DNA of 64,000 nt from Zingiber officinale. Its lineage: Eukaryota; Streptophyta; Magnoliopsida; Zingiberales; Zingiberaceae. The stretch covers positions 6,591,600-6,655,599 of the forward strand of contig NC_056001.1 in NCBI RefSeq assembly GCF_018446385.1. The letters are read 5' to 3'. This document shows positions 13,171-24,282 of this stretch, piece by piece. The position numbers and the translations under genes are program-made. The notes under the pieces are model-generated. The model saw only the letters and a program-made list of their open reading frames with translations. It did not search any database and had not been told where the DNA came from. Each line of letters opens with the position of its first letter. Position 1 is the first letter of the stretch.

Positions 13171-14240
13171 AGGAACTTCCATATGCAGCTGCAGAAGAAC
13201 GAATTGTGGATATACAAGGTGAAACTTCAAAGGCTCTGAAAGCACTTGGAGCAGTACTTGCTCACCTCAGAAAATTTCTTGTTGATCACAGCATACTGCC
13301 TCTGTTCGAAAAGAGCGTAAGTTTGTCGAGTCTTATATGATTTGAAAAACCAGGCTATTGTTGAATGACACAAACTCAGTTTAGGATGCTGTTCTCCTTC
13401 CAGATTGTGCCACCAGCAGTGCACGACCATGCAAAAGAGCCTTGGGTTGATAAAACACAATCCTTGATTCATTCTGTTCAACAAACTGGATCTGGAAAGG
13501 ATTTCCCGGTTTCATCGAACTTACTGCATCTGGAAAATAGAACTCCAGTTGATTTGCCATACCAACGTGCTAGATTGTCAATATATGGTCAAGATCCCTC
13601 TGCAACACGCACTCCAGCACTAGGGCGTACAGCTGGTTCTTTGATTTCTCAGGTTGCTTTTAGATGCTTCTCTAGACTAAATGCTTGTTCTGCTTGATGA
13701 ACTCCTCTTTGTAATTCTTTGGAACCCTTGCATTCTGTTGGTAAGTTTTTCTTGCTTTGCAGATCACCCAAACCATGCAGATTCCCCTTGCATATGTAGA
13801 GGAAATCATTGGTATTGGAGGAGGACATATATCATTCATACGCCGTACAAGTGGAGCTGTTATTACACTTGAGGAAAGTCGAACTGTACCTGATGAAATA
13901 GTAATTGAGATAAAAGGCAATTCAACTCAGATTCAAACTGCTCAGCGGCTCATTGAGGTAGTTCTATTGTTTCCCGTGTTTCATAATTGTGGATTACTAA
14001 AACTGAAACTGTTCTTGCTACTGCAACATTTCCACTAGTATTCTCTTTCACCGTCATTGATTCGTATTATTACAGGATGTTATAACTGGGCATAAAGAAC
14101 CGGCATCCAGGGGCTATAGCAGCCTCGACATTGATTACCGATCATCTTACCCCAGCTTATCAAGTTCAGGGTACCTATCTTCGTCTCTCAGTGGCTATGG
14201 ATCTTCCAGTCTAGGAGGGTATGGTGCCTACAGGCTCTGA
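13171..14240 (+). CDS. KH-domain RNA-binding protein (PEPPER/FLK-like), last four exons
   Basis: Four exons fit in phase: 13171-13316, 13404-13652, 13763-13957 and 14076-14240 (TGA), each with GT donors and AG acceptors. The first ends a KH domain plus linker (LRKFLVDHSILPLFE, as in FLK/PEPPER-type proteins). The third is a full KH domain of 65 residues with the GxxG loop (IIGIGGGHI) and FIRRTSGA. The last is a Ser/Gly/Tyr-rich tail ending GYGAYRL. Such proteins are nuclear poly(C)-binding-like RNA binders that affect processing of flowering and floral-organ transcripts. The first visible exon starts in mid-codon, so more exons must lie 5', but none is seen between the LINE and 13171. Either the 5' exons are beyond the repeats and outside the window, or the gene is a truncated remnant. 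The reading frame here is intact. Confidence 0.85.
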
Positions 14241-15139
14241 ATTATAGTGACCTGTTTTTTTACCCCAAAACTAAACTGTATGAACCATGAATGGTATTTT
14301 AGCTATTGTGGTGAAGGTTTAAGCTTGCATTAGGTAATGTTCAAATTCTTAATCGATCAAATTTTTATATTCTCAATAGAATTCATGATTGTATCATCTT
14401 AATGGGATCAAATTTTTAATGTTGTATTATCGGATGACAAAAGGTGAAGCCATCATTTTAGCAGCCCTCCTAAGATGGTCTCACATTTTATAAGTGGGTA
14501 AATTTTGACGATTTATTCTTAGCTAAGCGGCCTTCTAAATAGGGCGTGTGAGATAATCGGAAGCAGTTGTTATATCTGTATGTCGTGAATCGAATCATCT
14601 CTCTAGTAGTAAGTCCAGCTCGAGCTTTTATCCTCAGAATTACGTTTACCAAAACATGATAACGATCATAGTTGACAAGATATCATTCAGATAAAATCAA
14701 AATATGATTTTCAGGGGCTACAATTGGAATATTATTTTTCTTAATATATGCAAAAATACATTTTAATTTCTAATTCAGAGTTTTTGATATCAATACTTGC
14801 ATTGGGCCCAAGCTTTACTCACGGAAAACAATTTCTTTGGTGCAAAACCAAAACAACGTGACAGTTATTTTTTTTTTTTTGCATAAAGTATTATTTTTGT
14901 ATAAAATATTGGATAATTATATATTAACGTAATTTAAAAGCAAATGCTTCCCCCATTCGGCGTAGAAGACGGCATCTGAGAAGACAGCTTGAGGTTCACA
15001 TCGATTTTCTAGTGACAGAGATATCCATAGAAAGATGATATTGCAAACTCAAAGTAGTAGTCAATGCCCAAAAGGTACCAAGACAATCAGCATAAGACAA
15101 TGCCAAACGTTATAGTAGCATACATATTAGTTCATAGTG
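14241..15139. other. intergenic, between convergent KH and TBCA genes
   Basis: AT-rich 3' flanks of two converging genes. It holds a diverged dispersed repeat at about 14447-14610. Nothing else is recognisable. Confidence 0.6.
14447..14610 (+). repeat. dispersed repeat, SINE-like candidate (copy 1)
   Basis: The stretch starting AGCAGCCCTCC, with CTAAGCGGCCTTCTAAA and GTGTGAGATAA, aligns with 46570-46720 (AGCAGCCCCTCC, CCGAGCGGCCTTTCTAGA, GCATGAGATAA). The 46.6-kb copy has a B-box-like GGTTTCGATCCCC, which suggests a tRNA-derived SINE. Both copies are diverged, and ends and target duplications are not clear. Confidence 0.4.
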
Positions 15140-17365
15140 CTACTCATCTGCCACTCTAAAAAAAGCTTCCACTTCCAGAACCGTGCTGTCACCTTCGTCG
15201 ATCTCCGCTCCTTGCAGATTCTGTTCCTTCAACTCTGCCTGTAATAATAGCATATAAGGAAGGGGCAAAGAGTTATATATTTACAGAAAATAGCAACATC
15301 ATTGCCTACCAATATTCCTTTTAGATCAGAAAGAGAAGCTTCAAGTCGTTTGTGGCAATCAGGGATCATCATTCTTGATTCTGCCAACACATTCTCCTGC
15401 TCATGCATGACAAAGGGTCAAATTGAATCAATTTGTCACGCCTAGTAATTATTAGGTAAGCCGATAAGTACTCACTCTTTGCTCTTGTATCACAAGAACC
15501 ATAGAAAAGAACAGTGTGAAGCATAAAGTTCTTAAACAAAAAACATCAATAGCCAAGATACCATCCTGATCGAATGAAACACCAATTTGCACTTAGGAAT
15601 GCATGAATATTTTGTTTATTTTGGCGTTAACTTTTCAATCCATTTGATCCATTTGCTGTTAAGTGATGATGTTGCAAACATGGAACTACAAAATTCATCC
15701 ATTCAGTAGACAGCGGCGTATGTACTTCAATTAAAAAAATATAACCAATATAAAAATCAAGATAATGGATAAAAGGAACTTTTTTGAAAGAAAATACAAA
15801 AAGAATGATTAGGATCCTTCGCCCATACCGCCTGGCCTGCCTTTAGTATCCGCAAAGGATCCTTCGCTAGGATCCTTCTTTACCCATAGTTCACTATGTT
15901 ACGAAATGTACTTAACAATAAACAACAATTTTCTCAAGCAGTTCCCATATTTTCTTGCTTTGAACTCCCTAACTGTTTTCTACTTGCCATTTTTGTCCAA
16001 TCAATCTTATTTTATTTTACAGCAAATGGGGAAGTAGGAACAATTGAACCTGATAAGATTGAAGTAACAATTGGATGTCTGAGATGTAGATTGTGGAGTA
16101 AGGGGATCAATGTGATTCATACCAATGAAATAATCTTTTTTCCCATATGCATGACTCCATGGGCTTCTAAACTCCACTCTTCTTAATATCGTCACTCCCT
16201 TTTTTCTCCAGATTTCAACCACCTCTCATCCTTTATCCTTGCTCTTTTGCGTGCTTAGTTAAATTATACTAGAAGTCTATTTTCATAAGATTTAACAGAC
16301 ATTCCTGATTAGTCAAGAACCTAACTTAAGTTTCAGAAAGAAAACCTTCACATGTGTGAGTTTTGTAACTGAAAATGCACTTGGCATATATTTAAATACT
16401 TCAGCTCATCCAACTGATGAGGATCATCCAAAAGCACCAAGTTGTAAGCAGTTATCATTAAATGAAAAACCTAGACATGAATCAGAAAAAGGAAATTATA
16501 ATAGCTTATATACAAGAAGTAAAAATAATGAGGAACTCATATGTTAAATAAAGTCACTATTACCAACAAAAATATCATCGCAAGTGGTATCAGTAATGAA
16601 ACTCCAAACTGTATTAAGAATAGAGTCTAAATAACAATGTTGGTAAATATCTATTGGTAAGTTTCCAGGGTTACAAAAAAGAGCATGACTAGTGTGTTCT
16701 TAGTGAAGAGAAAGTATCATTTAGGCAATTTCGGCAAATTATTGAACCACGTAACCAAAATTACCAAATACCCAAATCACGTAGGTAGTTTCAAAATTAT
16801 CAAATCAAGTATCCAATTTGGCTTTTGCCCCTCCGCTCTTTGCTCGTGCCTACCCCAATCGAACACATAGGACCTAGTTCCATGTCTTTCTGAGTTGTCT
16901 CGGTCCATCGGCCGATTTTGGCCGAAACCGGCTGATGGATCTAGAAAGCTCAAAAAGACATGAAACCAGGTCTCATGTGTTTGTTTAATTCTCCTAATTA
17001 TATCCATGTCCTCAACTATCATGTTCATATGTTTAATTCTCATGATTTCGTAATTTTAAAACTTATCTACGTTATTTGGATATTCAGCAACTTTGACAAT
17101 GGTTCAGTAATTTGCCGAAACAATTTTATGGAACTATCCAATAAATATAGCTGCAAAACAGTGTAGTGCTATAGAGCAGAGAGAAACAAAGGGAAAAATG
17201 GAAGCAAATTGCCTGTTGTTTTAGATCGTAAGGATCAGCTCCTTTTTCTTTCATATCAGCAGTTTTGGCAGCTTCTTTCTCGACTTCCTTCTCATACGAA
17301 CGGAGCTCCTTAAGGATACGCTTGCAAGTTGCTGTCTTGATCTTCAAACTTCGAACGGTAGCCAT
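15140..17365 (-). CDS. TFCA: tubulin-binding cofactor A (tubulin folding cofactor A, KIESEL)
   Basis: Three exons on the minus strand: 17365-17213 (ATG), 15396-15310 and 15238-15140 (TAG), giving 112 residues; the Arabidopsis protein is 113. The start MATVRSLKIKTATCKRI and the stretch KTADMKEKGADPYDLKQQ closely follow plant cofactor A. Exon 2 has RMMIPDCHKRLEASL. Cofactor A is a cytosolic three-helix chaperone that holds beta-tubulin before dimer assembly. Intron 1 (15397-17212, 1816 bp) begins with GC (CAG then GCAATT), not GT, and ends in AG. Using GC is the only way I see to keep phase and the conserved QQ/EN junction. Intron 2 is ordinary. The gene converges on the KH gene. Confidence 0.93.
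15780..15890. repeat. AGGATCCTTCGC repeated motif in TBCA intron 1
   Basis: The string AGGATCCTTC occurs three times within about 75 bases, in an otherwise AT-rich intron. Function unknown; possibly a remnant of a small transposon. Confidence 0.5.
16861..16982. repeat. long foldback (hairpin) of about 120 bp in TBCA intron 1
   Basis: The left arm (from ACACATAGGACCTAGTTCCA, through CATGTCTTTCTGAG and GGTCCATCGGCCGATTTTGG) is the imperfect reverse complement of the right arm (CCGAAACCGGCTGATGGATC through CTCAAAAAGACATG to ACCAGGTCTCATGTGT). The arms meet at almost no loop. This fits a small foldback transposon or a young hairpin-RNA locus. Confidence 0.8.
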
Positions 17366-18000
17366 ACTGATCTGCAAGAAAGCAACTTGGTCTCAATTTT
17401 CAACTTACTCTCAACATCTTCAAGAAGGCTAACACCGCTAATTTCAATAAATAGAAGATTAGGCGTAGATAAGGGTTCGCGTAATCGGCCAATTCCAACC
17501 AGGATCGGCCATTCCAATCCGGATCGGCCGATCTATATCTGGATCGAAAAAAAGGGACCCGAAATCTGCTCTAAAAATGTCATAAAATCATCAGAAGCCG
17601 TCTGAGGTGCCTCAGGTCGAACTGATATTGGAGGAAGTCGGTTGGAATCGTCGAAGGTCGTGCGGTTGCGGGGGAAGTTAGACTCGCAGCTTGCAATGCA
17701 GTCCTGTGATCAGCAGCGAAGAATGCCCCAAGTGGGACGGAGACGAACCTTGATAGGGTGGCCGACGGTGGAGGAACTCGAGGCGATGAGGATGGCGAAA
17801 GCCGAAAGGGCACGAGAGACGCTCAGGACCTCTACTGAGCATCCACAGTTTGGTATGGGTAACGGGACAGGTTTGAACCGGATTTAGTCAATCCCAGAAT
17901 TTATCGGGTAGAAAAATAATGGATCCGAATTTGAATCCGTCCAGTCTAATTTTTAATCCGTTCCATCTTGATCCATTCAAAATCCGACGGATCCATACGG

Positions 18001-18120
18001 GATTAGACTTGTCAAATACAAAAGAAAAGTATAATAAATTATTATTATTATATATTTTATATTATATAATATAAATATAAAATATAATAATAATAATAAT
18101 TATTATTATTATTATATCAA
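18001..18120. repeat. AT-only imperfect palindrome
   Basis: ATTATTATTATATATTTTATATTATATAA-type sequence followed by (AAT)n and (ATT)n runs that are mutually complementary, so it can fold on itself. Confidence 0.7.
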
Positions 18121-19110
18121 ACTTGTAATCCACCTCGAACCGTTCTTAAACTTGGTCAACGAGTTTAGATTTATCTTGTAACCCATTTTATCATGTTTAA
18201 ATTTGTCCCGAATAAGATGAGTTTAATAGAGGACCGGATTTAAATCCAAATTATTACCATCCTGATTCACAATTCTCTTAAATATTTATATCCATGTCAT
18301 TATTCAAATAATTACTTTTCAACCCTCTCAAATTTCTCAATTAAATATTAACCAAATATTTATAAATTCTATCATAAAACATCTCAATAATAAGTATTCC
18401 AAAATCTCCATATCCACGTCATCTTTCAATATTCTTTTTTATAAAAAATAAATATTTTAGATTAAGAAATATTTTTAAAAATTATTCTCATAAATATTTC
18501 CTATTGGATTGTCCTGAGACTACGCTACAATGAAAAAATGTCAAGTTGTTACCAGACATTTATAGTTTGATTTTCAAATACGATAAATTTTTTTCAAATG
18601 GAATACGTAATTATAGAATATTGAACTTTTTAATTATCTATCGTGAGCATTTCTTAATTTATTTTACCATCGATGAAAAATCAGATCAATTGCTTTAAAT
18701 TTGATATTACCTAGTTCAATATACTGAATTGTCCTGAAAGAGAATAAATGAAGAGAATAAATCTAATAGAATATACATTAAATAGAAAATAAAAACAAAA
18801 AGCAAATATATGGCAATTACTCCTTGGGTGATTGTGTTGGCCCCAACACCATCATCAGTCCGGCCCGAAACTATCACAAAGAAGATAAATTATTCTAGTT
18901 GATAAAAAAATTTTATAGAATCAAAATCATCCCCGTAATTAATCAATTCAAAAAATGAATTATCTAATACTAACTAAAAATAAAATAAAATTTATTATGA
19001 CTCCTACCGTTTCTTTAAAATATATTAAAGTACAATTTTATTGTTAAATTGTTTTTCATAATTCACAAACTATAAAACATGTAAACAATTTATAATAAGT
19101 TGACCAAAAT

Positions 19111-19113
<3 letters not shown>

Positions 19114-19189
<76 letters not shown>
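19114..19189. repeat. (TA)n microsatellite, about 38 units
   Basis: An uninterrupted TA run of about 76 bases. A shorter TA run follows at 19235-19249. Confidence 0.97.
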
Positions 19190-19194
<5 letters not shown>

Positions 19195-19195
<1 letters not shown>

Positions 19196-19334
19196 TTATT
19201 ATATTTAACAGTTCGAACGCAAAATCAATAGGAATATATATATATATATTAAAAATTATCAATAAAAATATTAATTGATAATTACATTCAAGAATTATTA
19301 TATTTAACAGTTCGAACGCAAAATCAATAGGAAC
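19195..19334 (+). repeat. local 40-bp direct repeat, two copies
   Basis: The string ATTATATTTAACAGTTCGAA, followed by CGCAAAATCAATAGGAA, occurs at about 19197-19234 and again at about 19296-19333 with no difference seen. The segment between includes a second TA run, so this looks like a recent slippage duplication of about 99 bases. Confidence 0.9.
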
Positions 19335-19848
19335 TACATTAAACGAAATCAAATCAACAATTTAAACTTGATTTCAATGCAATTTATATGTTAATTTGAT
19401 TGAGATAGATTTTTAATAATTGATAAAAGTAAAGAGATAAGTTAATTCACAAACCACCATTCTGGTAAACATAGGTTTTCAAGAATACTGCTACCTTTAA
19501 ATTATTCAACAGTCTAAGAGATCAATCAATATGGTAATCAAATTATTTATATGGTGTAATACAGACGCACCAGACATTTTTATATTGACTAGATCGAAGG
19601 ATGTGCAATTTATTAATAAAACTTGCATTGAAAGGATGGTTTAATACGGACGAAACATGAACAATTTATTATCCTCTCTCTATAGAATAATAGAAAGGAG
19701 TTGCAAAGTAAAAAACCTATATCTATATTGACTAAGCTAGTGAAAACCAGTGTCACTGACACATACTAAAAGCGAAAATAAAATAGTCAATCTGGAAGTT
19801 TTTTTATATATATAAGTCGCCGACAGTCATGTTGCTTTGGTAGATAGT

Positions 19849-22168
19849 TCAAAAGAAACGCCTCCTGAAACTTCTGGCAGTTGCCTGGTACGAGTTCAAG
19901 AGCAGTCCGACGCCAATCCCTATCCCCACACACATTCCAAGGCCTATTCCAAGTCCATCCAGAAAACCTGCCTTGAACCATAGTTGTCCATCATCTTCGG
20001 AGTACCAACCTTCAGGATTGTAGTTGTGTTTGGCGGCCATAGTTGGACTGTACTCGTCAGTTTCATTCTCTGCCGCCTGCAAAGGTTTTAGATTGATCAA
20101 GCACTGAACAATCTGGAATTAGAAAAGGGAATGGCCGAATGGGGAAGGAGCTCAATACGGAAATGTGATGTGCATATTCTTTATGCCTTCTCTTAAAGAA
20201 GTTGCATCAACCAAGCCTCCATTGTCGTTCTTTATTATTGACATTCGGTAGCATTGCTAATAATAAGCGGAGTCAAATAAGACCACAAAGATTGAATTAC
20301 AGATTTGTTCAAAATTGAAGTGATTATGATAAGCAAAGCATCAAAAATATAAACACAGTGCACCTCAGTTATAGCTTGGGCAATTAGGAGTAATTAAAAA
20401 GAGAACTTAAGTAAGACTACTGCAGCAAATAGATCATAAGGTAAATACAGAAAGAAAAAATTATTGGCCAAGAAGTCTTCTGAAAACTAGATAGAAATGT
20501 ATTTTTGTATTGTTTTTTTAGAAGCATAATGTAGGCACCACGACAGACTAGGCTTACACCATGGTATGGCAATCAAGTTTTAATGATAAGCAAGACAATT
20601 ACCAAAACAGAGATTCGAATTTTGATGACAAATAAAAGGATTCAGTGAAAACAAATCTTATACGTAATAGCAACCAAAACATAATAACACCAATGATCAA
20701 GGAGACAAACAAGAAGTAGAATCAATTGACGCAGATGGCATAAACATATTAATGGAGAAACTAGGAAATAATAACAAATTCTTCAATGATAATTGAGAGT
20801 GGCGCATTCGGCTGTCATACAGTATCTCCAAACAAAAAATATTTTCTTATTTTGGTCCATAATGTACATTATATAATTAAACTAAACACATTGAGCTCCC
20901 ATAAAAAAGCAAACGATAACCTGGAAATCAAATGTAGATGAAGTATGCTGAATCCAAAAGCATGCTGTTGAAGAAACAAAATGTCTAATTGTTAGCCCCA
21001 ACACAGACTATCGACCTACAGATGCAGTGAGCCATCAAATGTTAGACTGTGTTGTATAATTTAATGCAAACATTCAGAAAGTTGCACCACCATGTGACCG
21101 TACGTGCATCCCATGATTGACTTAAATTCGAGGGCTTCTTTTATTAGTGAAATTGTTTAACAATGGCGTACTGGAAGCATAGCAGGTCTGTTGGTATGTA
21201 AAGAGGAGTAATAAGCCCTGACTAGTCCGAAATTGTTCATCAAATCAAAATATTTTAATATATTATGGTCAGATGATAACAGTTATTCTGTATCAGATGA
21301 GATGATGAAAAAAAAGATCCAACCTTGATAAATGAAGTCAGCATTTTTACATGAATATAGAACTATAAATGACATAGCTCTTTTAAAGAGGTGCATTAAA
21401 CCAGAAATCTCCAATTAAAAGTCCAGATATAGAAAAACTCAGATTTGTGCTTACTGTTAATGATAGTGAGATTTCATGAGGTTCGAAGCCATCGTTCTTT
21501 GCTGGGTCTCCATCTGTGGCTTCTTCTTCCTCTGGGATCGCGTCCAATGTTCCCAGCCTAACAGAACCCAATATGGGACTGAGCTGAATAATCTGCGTGA
21601 GAATCAAAGGAACACCAGCAAAACACCCAGCAACATAGACCTCGATGGAGGGAGATGATTGAAACCCAGACTTAGGAGGTTGCGGGAAAATAGAAGACCC
21701 GATTGAAGCTGCAAAGTAGCAATCCATGTTCCAGCCTGTCTTGGGATCTCTCACTGATGACGGTAACTGATGGTGGTCGAATCCAATCGCCCTGTTGCTC
21801 CTAGGTGCATCCGTCCAGTCCAACGAGACACATAGGATGAGATTGCCCCGATCATCGCTTACATCGAAATATACAGCTCCGGTAAGGCGAACGCAGTCGG
21901 TACTAATGTACGTCACACCCGCTGCATCACGATCGGTGCGGTTGCGTCGGAGGCGGATGGTTGTAGGCTTGGATGCGGGGATGCGCGCGCCGTTGATTTC
22001 GAGGTCCGTGCCCCGGTCTGGGAGGTGCGAGAGGGCGAGGAAGGGCGGAGCGGCGGCGGAGGCGCAAGGGAAGACGCGGACGTAGAAGAGACGTATCTCG
22101 AGGTTCATCACGTACGGCTCACACAACTGGGTCTTTATAATCGGATTCGGTGGAGGGCTAGGGTTCAT
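19849..22168 (-). CDS. At1g01500-like protein (often named 'erythronate-4-phosphate dehydrogenase family')
   Basis: Two exons: 22168-21455 (ATG, 714 nt) and 20076-19849 (TGA, 228 nt), joined in phase with a GTAAGC donor and a TTTGCAG acceptor, giving 313 residues. The conserved landmarks I recognise from plant orthologues are NLEIRLFYVRVFPC near residues 22-35, YISTDCVRLTGAVYFDVSD, GWNMDCYFAAS, VYVAGCFAGVPLILTQ, and the C-terminus GWYSEDDGQLWFKAGFLDGL. The C-terminus ends in a Gly-rich hydrophobic segment (GLGIGLGMCVGIGIGVGLLL) and a basic tail (RRRFF). I chose the ATG at 22168 because upstream codons lack an ATG. I see no NAD-binding GxGxxG dehydrogenase domain layout, so the common database name is doubtful; the real function is unknown. 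The Gly-rich segment could sit in a membrane. Exon 1 is GC-rich and intron 1 (1378 bp) is AT-rich. Confidence 0.88.
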
Positions 22169-23319
22169 GGGATTGCTGGAAGACGAGGACAACTTAGAGA
22201 AAAAGACGAAAAAGAAATTCCAGATTATTTCTTCTCGTTTGGCACCGCGCCCACCTTTTTAGTTCCCTCGAAATTGGCCCTTTATAGGAGAACCATGGCC
22301 GTAAATACCAATTATACTCATCCGGAGATAATAAGGTAAATCACAAATAATTACCATATGGAAATAATACAGGATCCTCCCTAAGATGTTAGCGAATTAA
22401 ATATTTATATTTTGTAACTAATTAAGCATTCATTAGCGCAATCAAAGTTGGAATATTTGGAGACATTCCAATTTCAATATCCTATTGGAAGGGGATATTT
22501 TAAAGATATTTAAAATCATTTTTTGGAAAATTTAGGAGATTTGGTGGTAGAATTTAGAATATTTAAAATTGAGATATTTGATAGGAGTATATTTAGTTGG
22601 TAAAATATTTTATTATAAAATTTAAAATATTTATGGAATGAGATATTTGAATGATAATATATATATTTGAGAAATATCTTCATATACTGTACTCAATTAC
22701 ACGGACTCATGAAAATCGGAGTAAAAATTAAAATTTTTATAATTTTAAGAAATTTAAACTGATCTGCAATTCAATTATAAAATATTAATCTAATAATTAA
22801 ATTAAATCCGATTTAAACACTTTAAAACATTAATAAATTATTGGTTTTGGAAAAAAATATTTTCCTTATAATCTATATATTTTTATTTTTTTATTCAACA
22901 TCTGACATGTAAAATTTTACGGTCAAGGCATTCTTCTATAGCCAATTAAACATGTAATAAAAAATATCAAACAATTATCCCAGATGTAGTAAAGTAATCA
23001 GAATATTAAAATTGGAATCCCGAATAAAATAAATATTTTAAAAGGTAATTTTTGAGAGGGGCGGATCCTCTAGTCCGTAAAGACTGGATCACTTCATGGT
23101 CCAACCTTTGTATTGGTGGAGGATAATGGACCCCTACCTGTTAATAGGTGGGGGTCATTGCCTACCGGGACAAGGGAACCAAAGGATCCAGTCCCACTTT
23201 TGAATGGGCGTATGTACAAAGATAGTCGATTAGAAACGTAGGTATGTAATGAGCTGAAAGAAGATTTTTTACTATTCTATAAAATTAAGAACGTTAATGT
23301 CGGATCGAAAAGGGATTTT
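22169..23319. other. upstream region of the At1g01500-like gene, AT-rich
   Basis: The first 150 bases are probably leader and promoter. 22330-23040 is AT-rich with many AAATATTT strings and no coding signal. 23050-23215 is a GC-richer island with a partly inverted GGATCC/GGATCCAGT pair and 'GGTGGGGGTCATTG'; origin unknown, perhaps a small transposon remnant. Confidence 0.55.
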
Positions 23320-24060
23320 TGGTATTGACCTTTTAACGCTCAAGTTAATATTTGGCTCGGTAGAGAGGAATAGTAACAATGAAAAGTAGTGAAAAGTGTG
23401 TAGCACAATGAAACATCGCATTCCTCCATTTGTAGATGAAGATCTCCTTTTATAATGTTACTGTAGCGTATGTGCACGTATCTCCAAATAGATGTATGTT
23501 TTCCAAAACGTTCTAGGAAAAGATAATTCAAAAAATATCACTGTCACCTTTCCTTAAGCGGACATTCAAATCTCTGATGTGACAAGTTAGAAGTTCTAAA
23601 GTACTATTTATTTGCTGGACATTGTCTGCTATCGACGGCATAAGCTTCTCTAAAAGAGTACGATAAGACAAGTGGGTCTCGCTGTAGGCCGATTGACTAT
23701 GGGCCAGTCGATCAGATGCTCGTCCAGCCTTATAAGATACAACACCTGACTCAGTGCTTACTCAATTTATCCCTGGAACTGAGCGAAGGAAAATTGAGAC
23801 CAATCGATCTTGAGATCTAATTGGCTCCAAGAATTCATTATTTACCTATGAGGATAGCTTGCTGAGCCACAATTGTTATGCTAACTCTGACAGAGCTAGA
23901 GGTCCGATCGGGCACTCATAACTAACCAATGTGTAATCTGATCGAGCCACCCATATTGTCATAGGGGACTTTGACTTCACATTGACTTTTACTGCCACGT
24001 CAGCTAACCTTCACTGCTTTGACTCCTGCTTTTGGGGTGTCATCTTCATTGTCGTATCAT
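23320..24060 (-). mobile_element. 3' LTR remnant of element D
   Basis: It starts (minus strand) with TGATACGACAATGAAGATGA next to a GAAGGAGG/GGGGAA purine-rich site. It contains the family's AAAGTCAATGTGAAGTCAAAG-like U3 start, a TATA-like ATTATAAAAGGAG near 23450, and AACTTGAGCGTTAAAAGG near 23330, the counterpart of the family's CTTGAGCGTCGGAGG. The outer end is not clear. Confidence 0.65.
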
Positions 24061-24282
24061 AAGAATTCCCCTCAAATCTAGTCGAAGGAGGTTCTATATC
24101 CGACTGACTGGAAATTAGTATTTTATGCACCTCTTCTCCCCGATTGGGCATTCTACGACTTAGGGCCACCGCTTGGCTTGTACAATCAGTGCCTTTCTGA
24201 TCTCCTTCTCGAGCGGTTACCCATACTCAATGCCTTTTAATTGTTGCTGACATCACCATAATTTCTTAGAAACGGTTCAAAT

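Larger units (their letters stand above)
17366..19848. other. intergenic, 5' of TBCA and 3' of the At1g01500-like gene
   Basis: 17366-17620 is likely the TBCA 5' leader/promoter (it contains GATCGGCC strings three times near 17475-17540). 17620-17890 is GC-richer with only shadow reading frames. 18000-18120 is an AT-only palindromic tract. 18840-18870 has a short GC-rich patch. The rest is AT-rich with the TA run and a local 40-bp repeat. No gene recognised. Confidence 0.6.

Noticed and set aside
17642-17887. 81-codon frame on the + strand upstream of TBCA
   Set aside because: It overlaps frames on the other strand in a GC-richer leader region; no splice sites or family resemblance.
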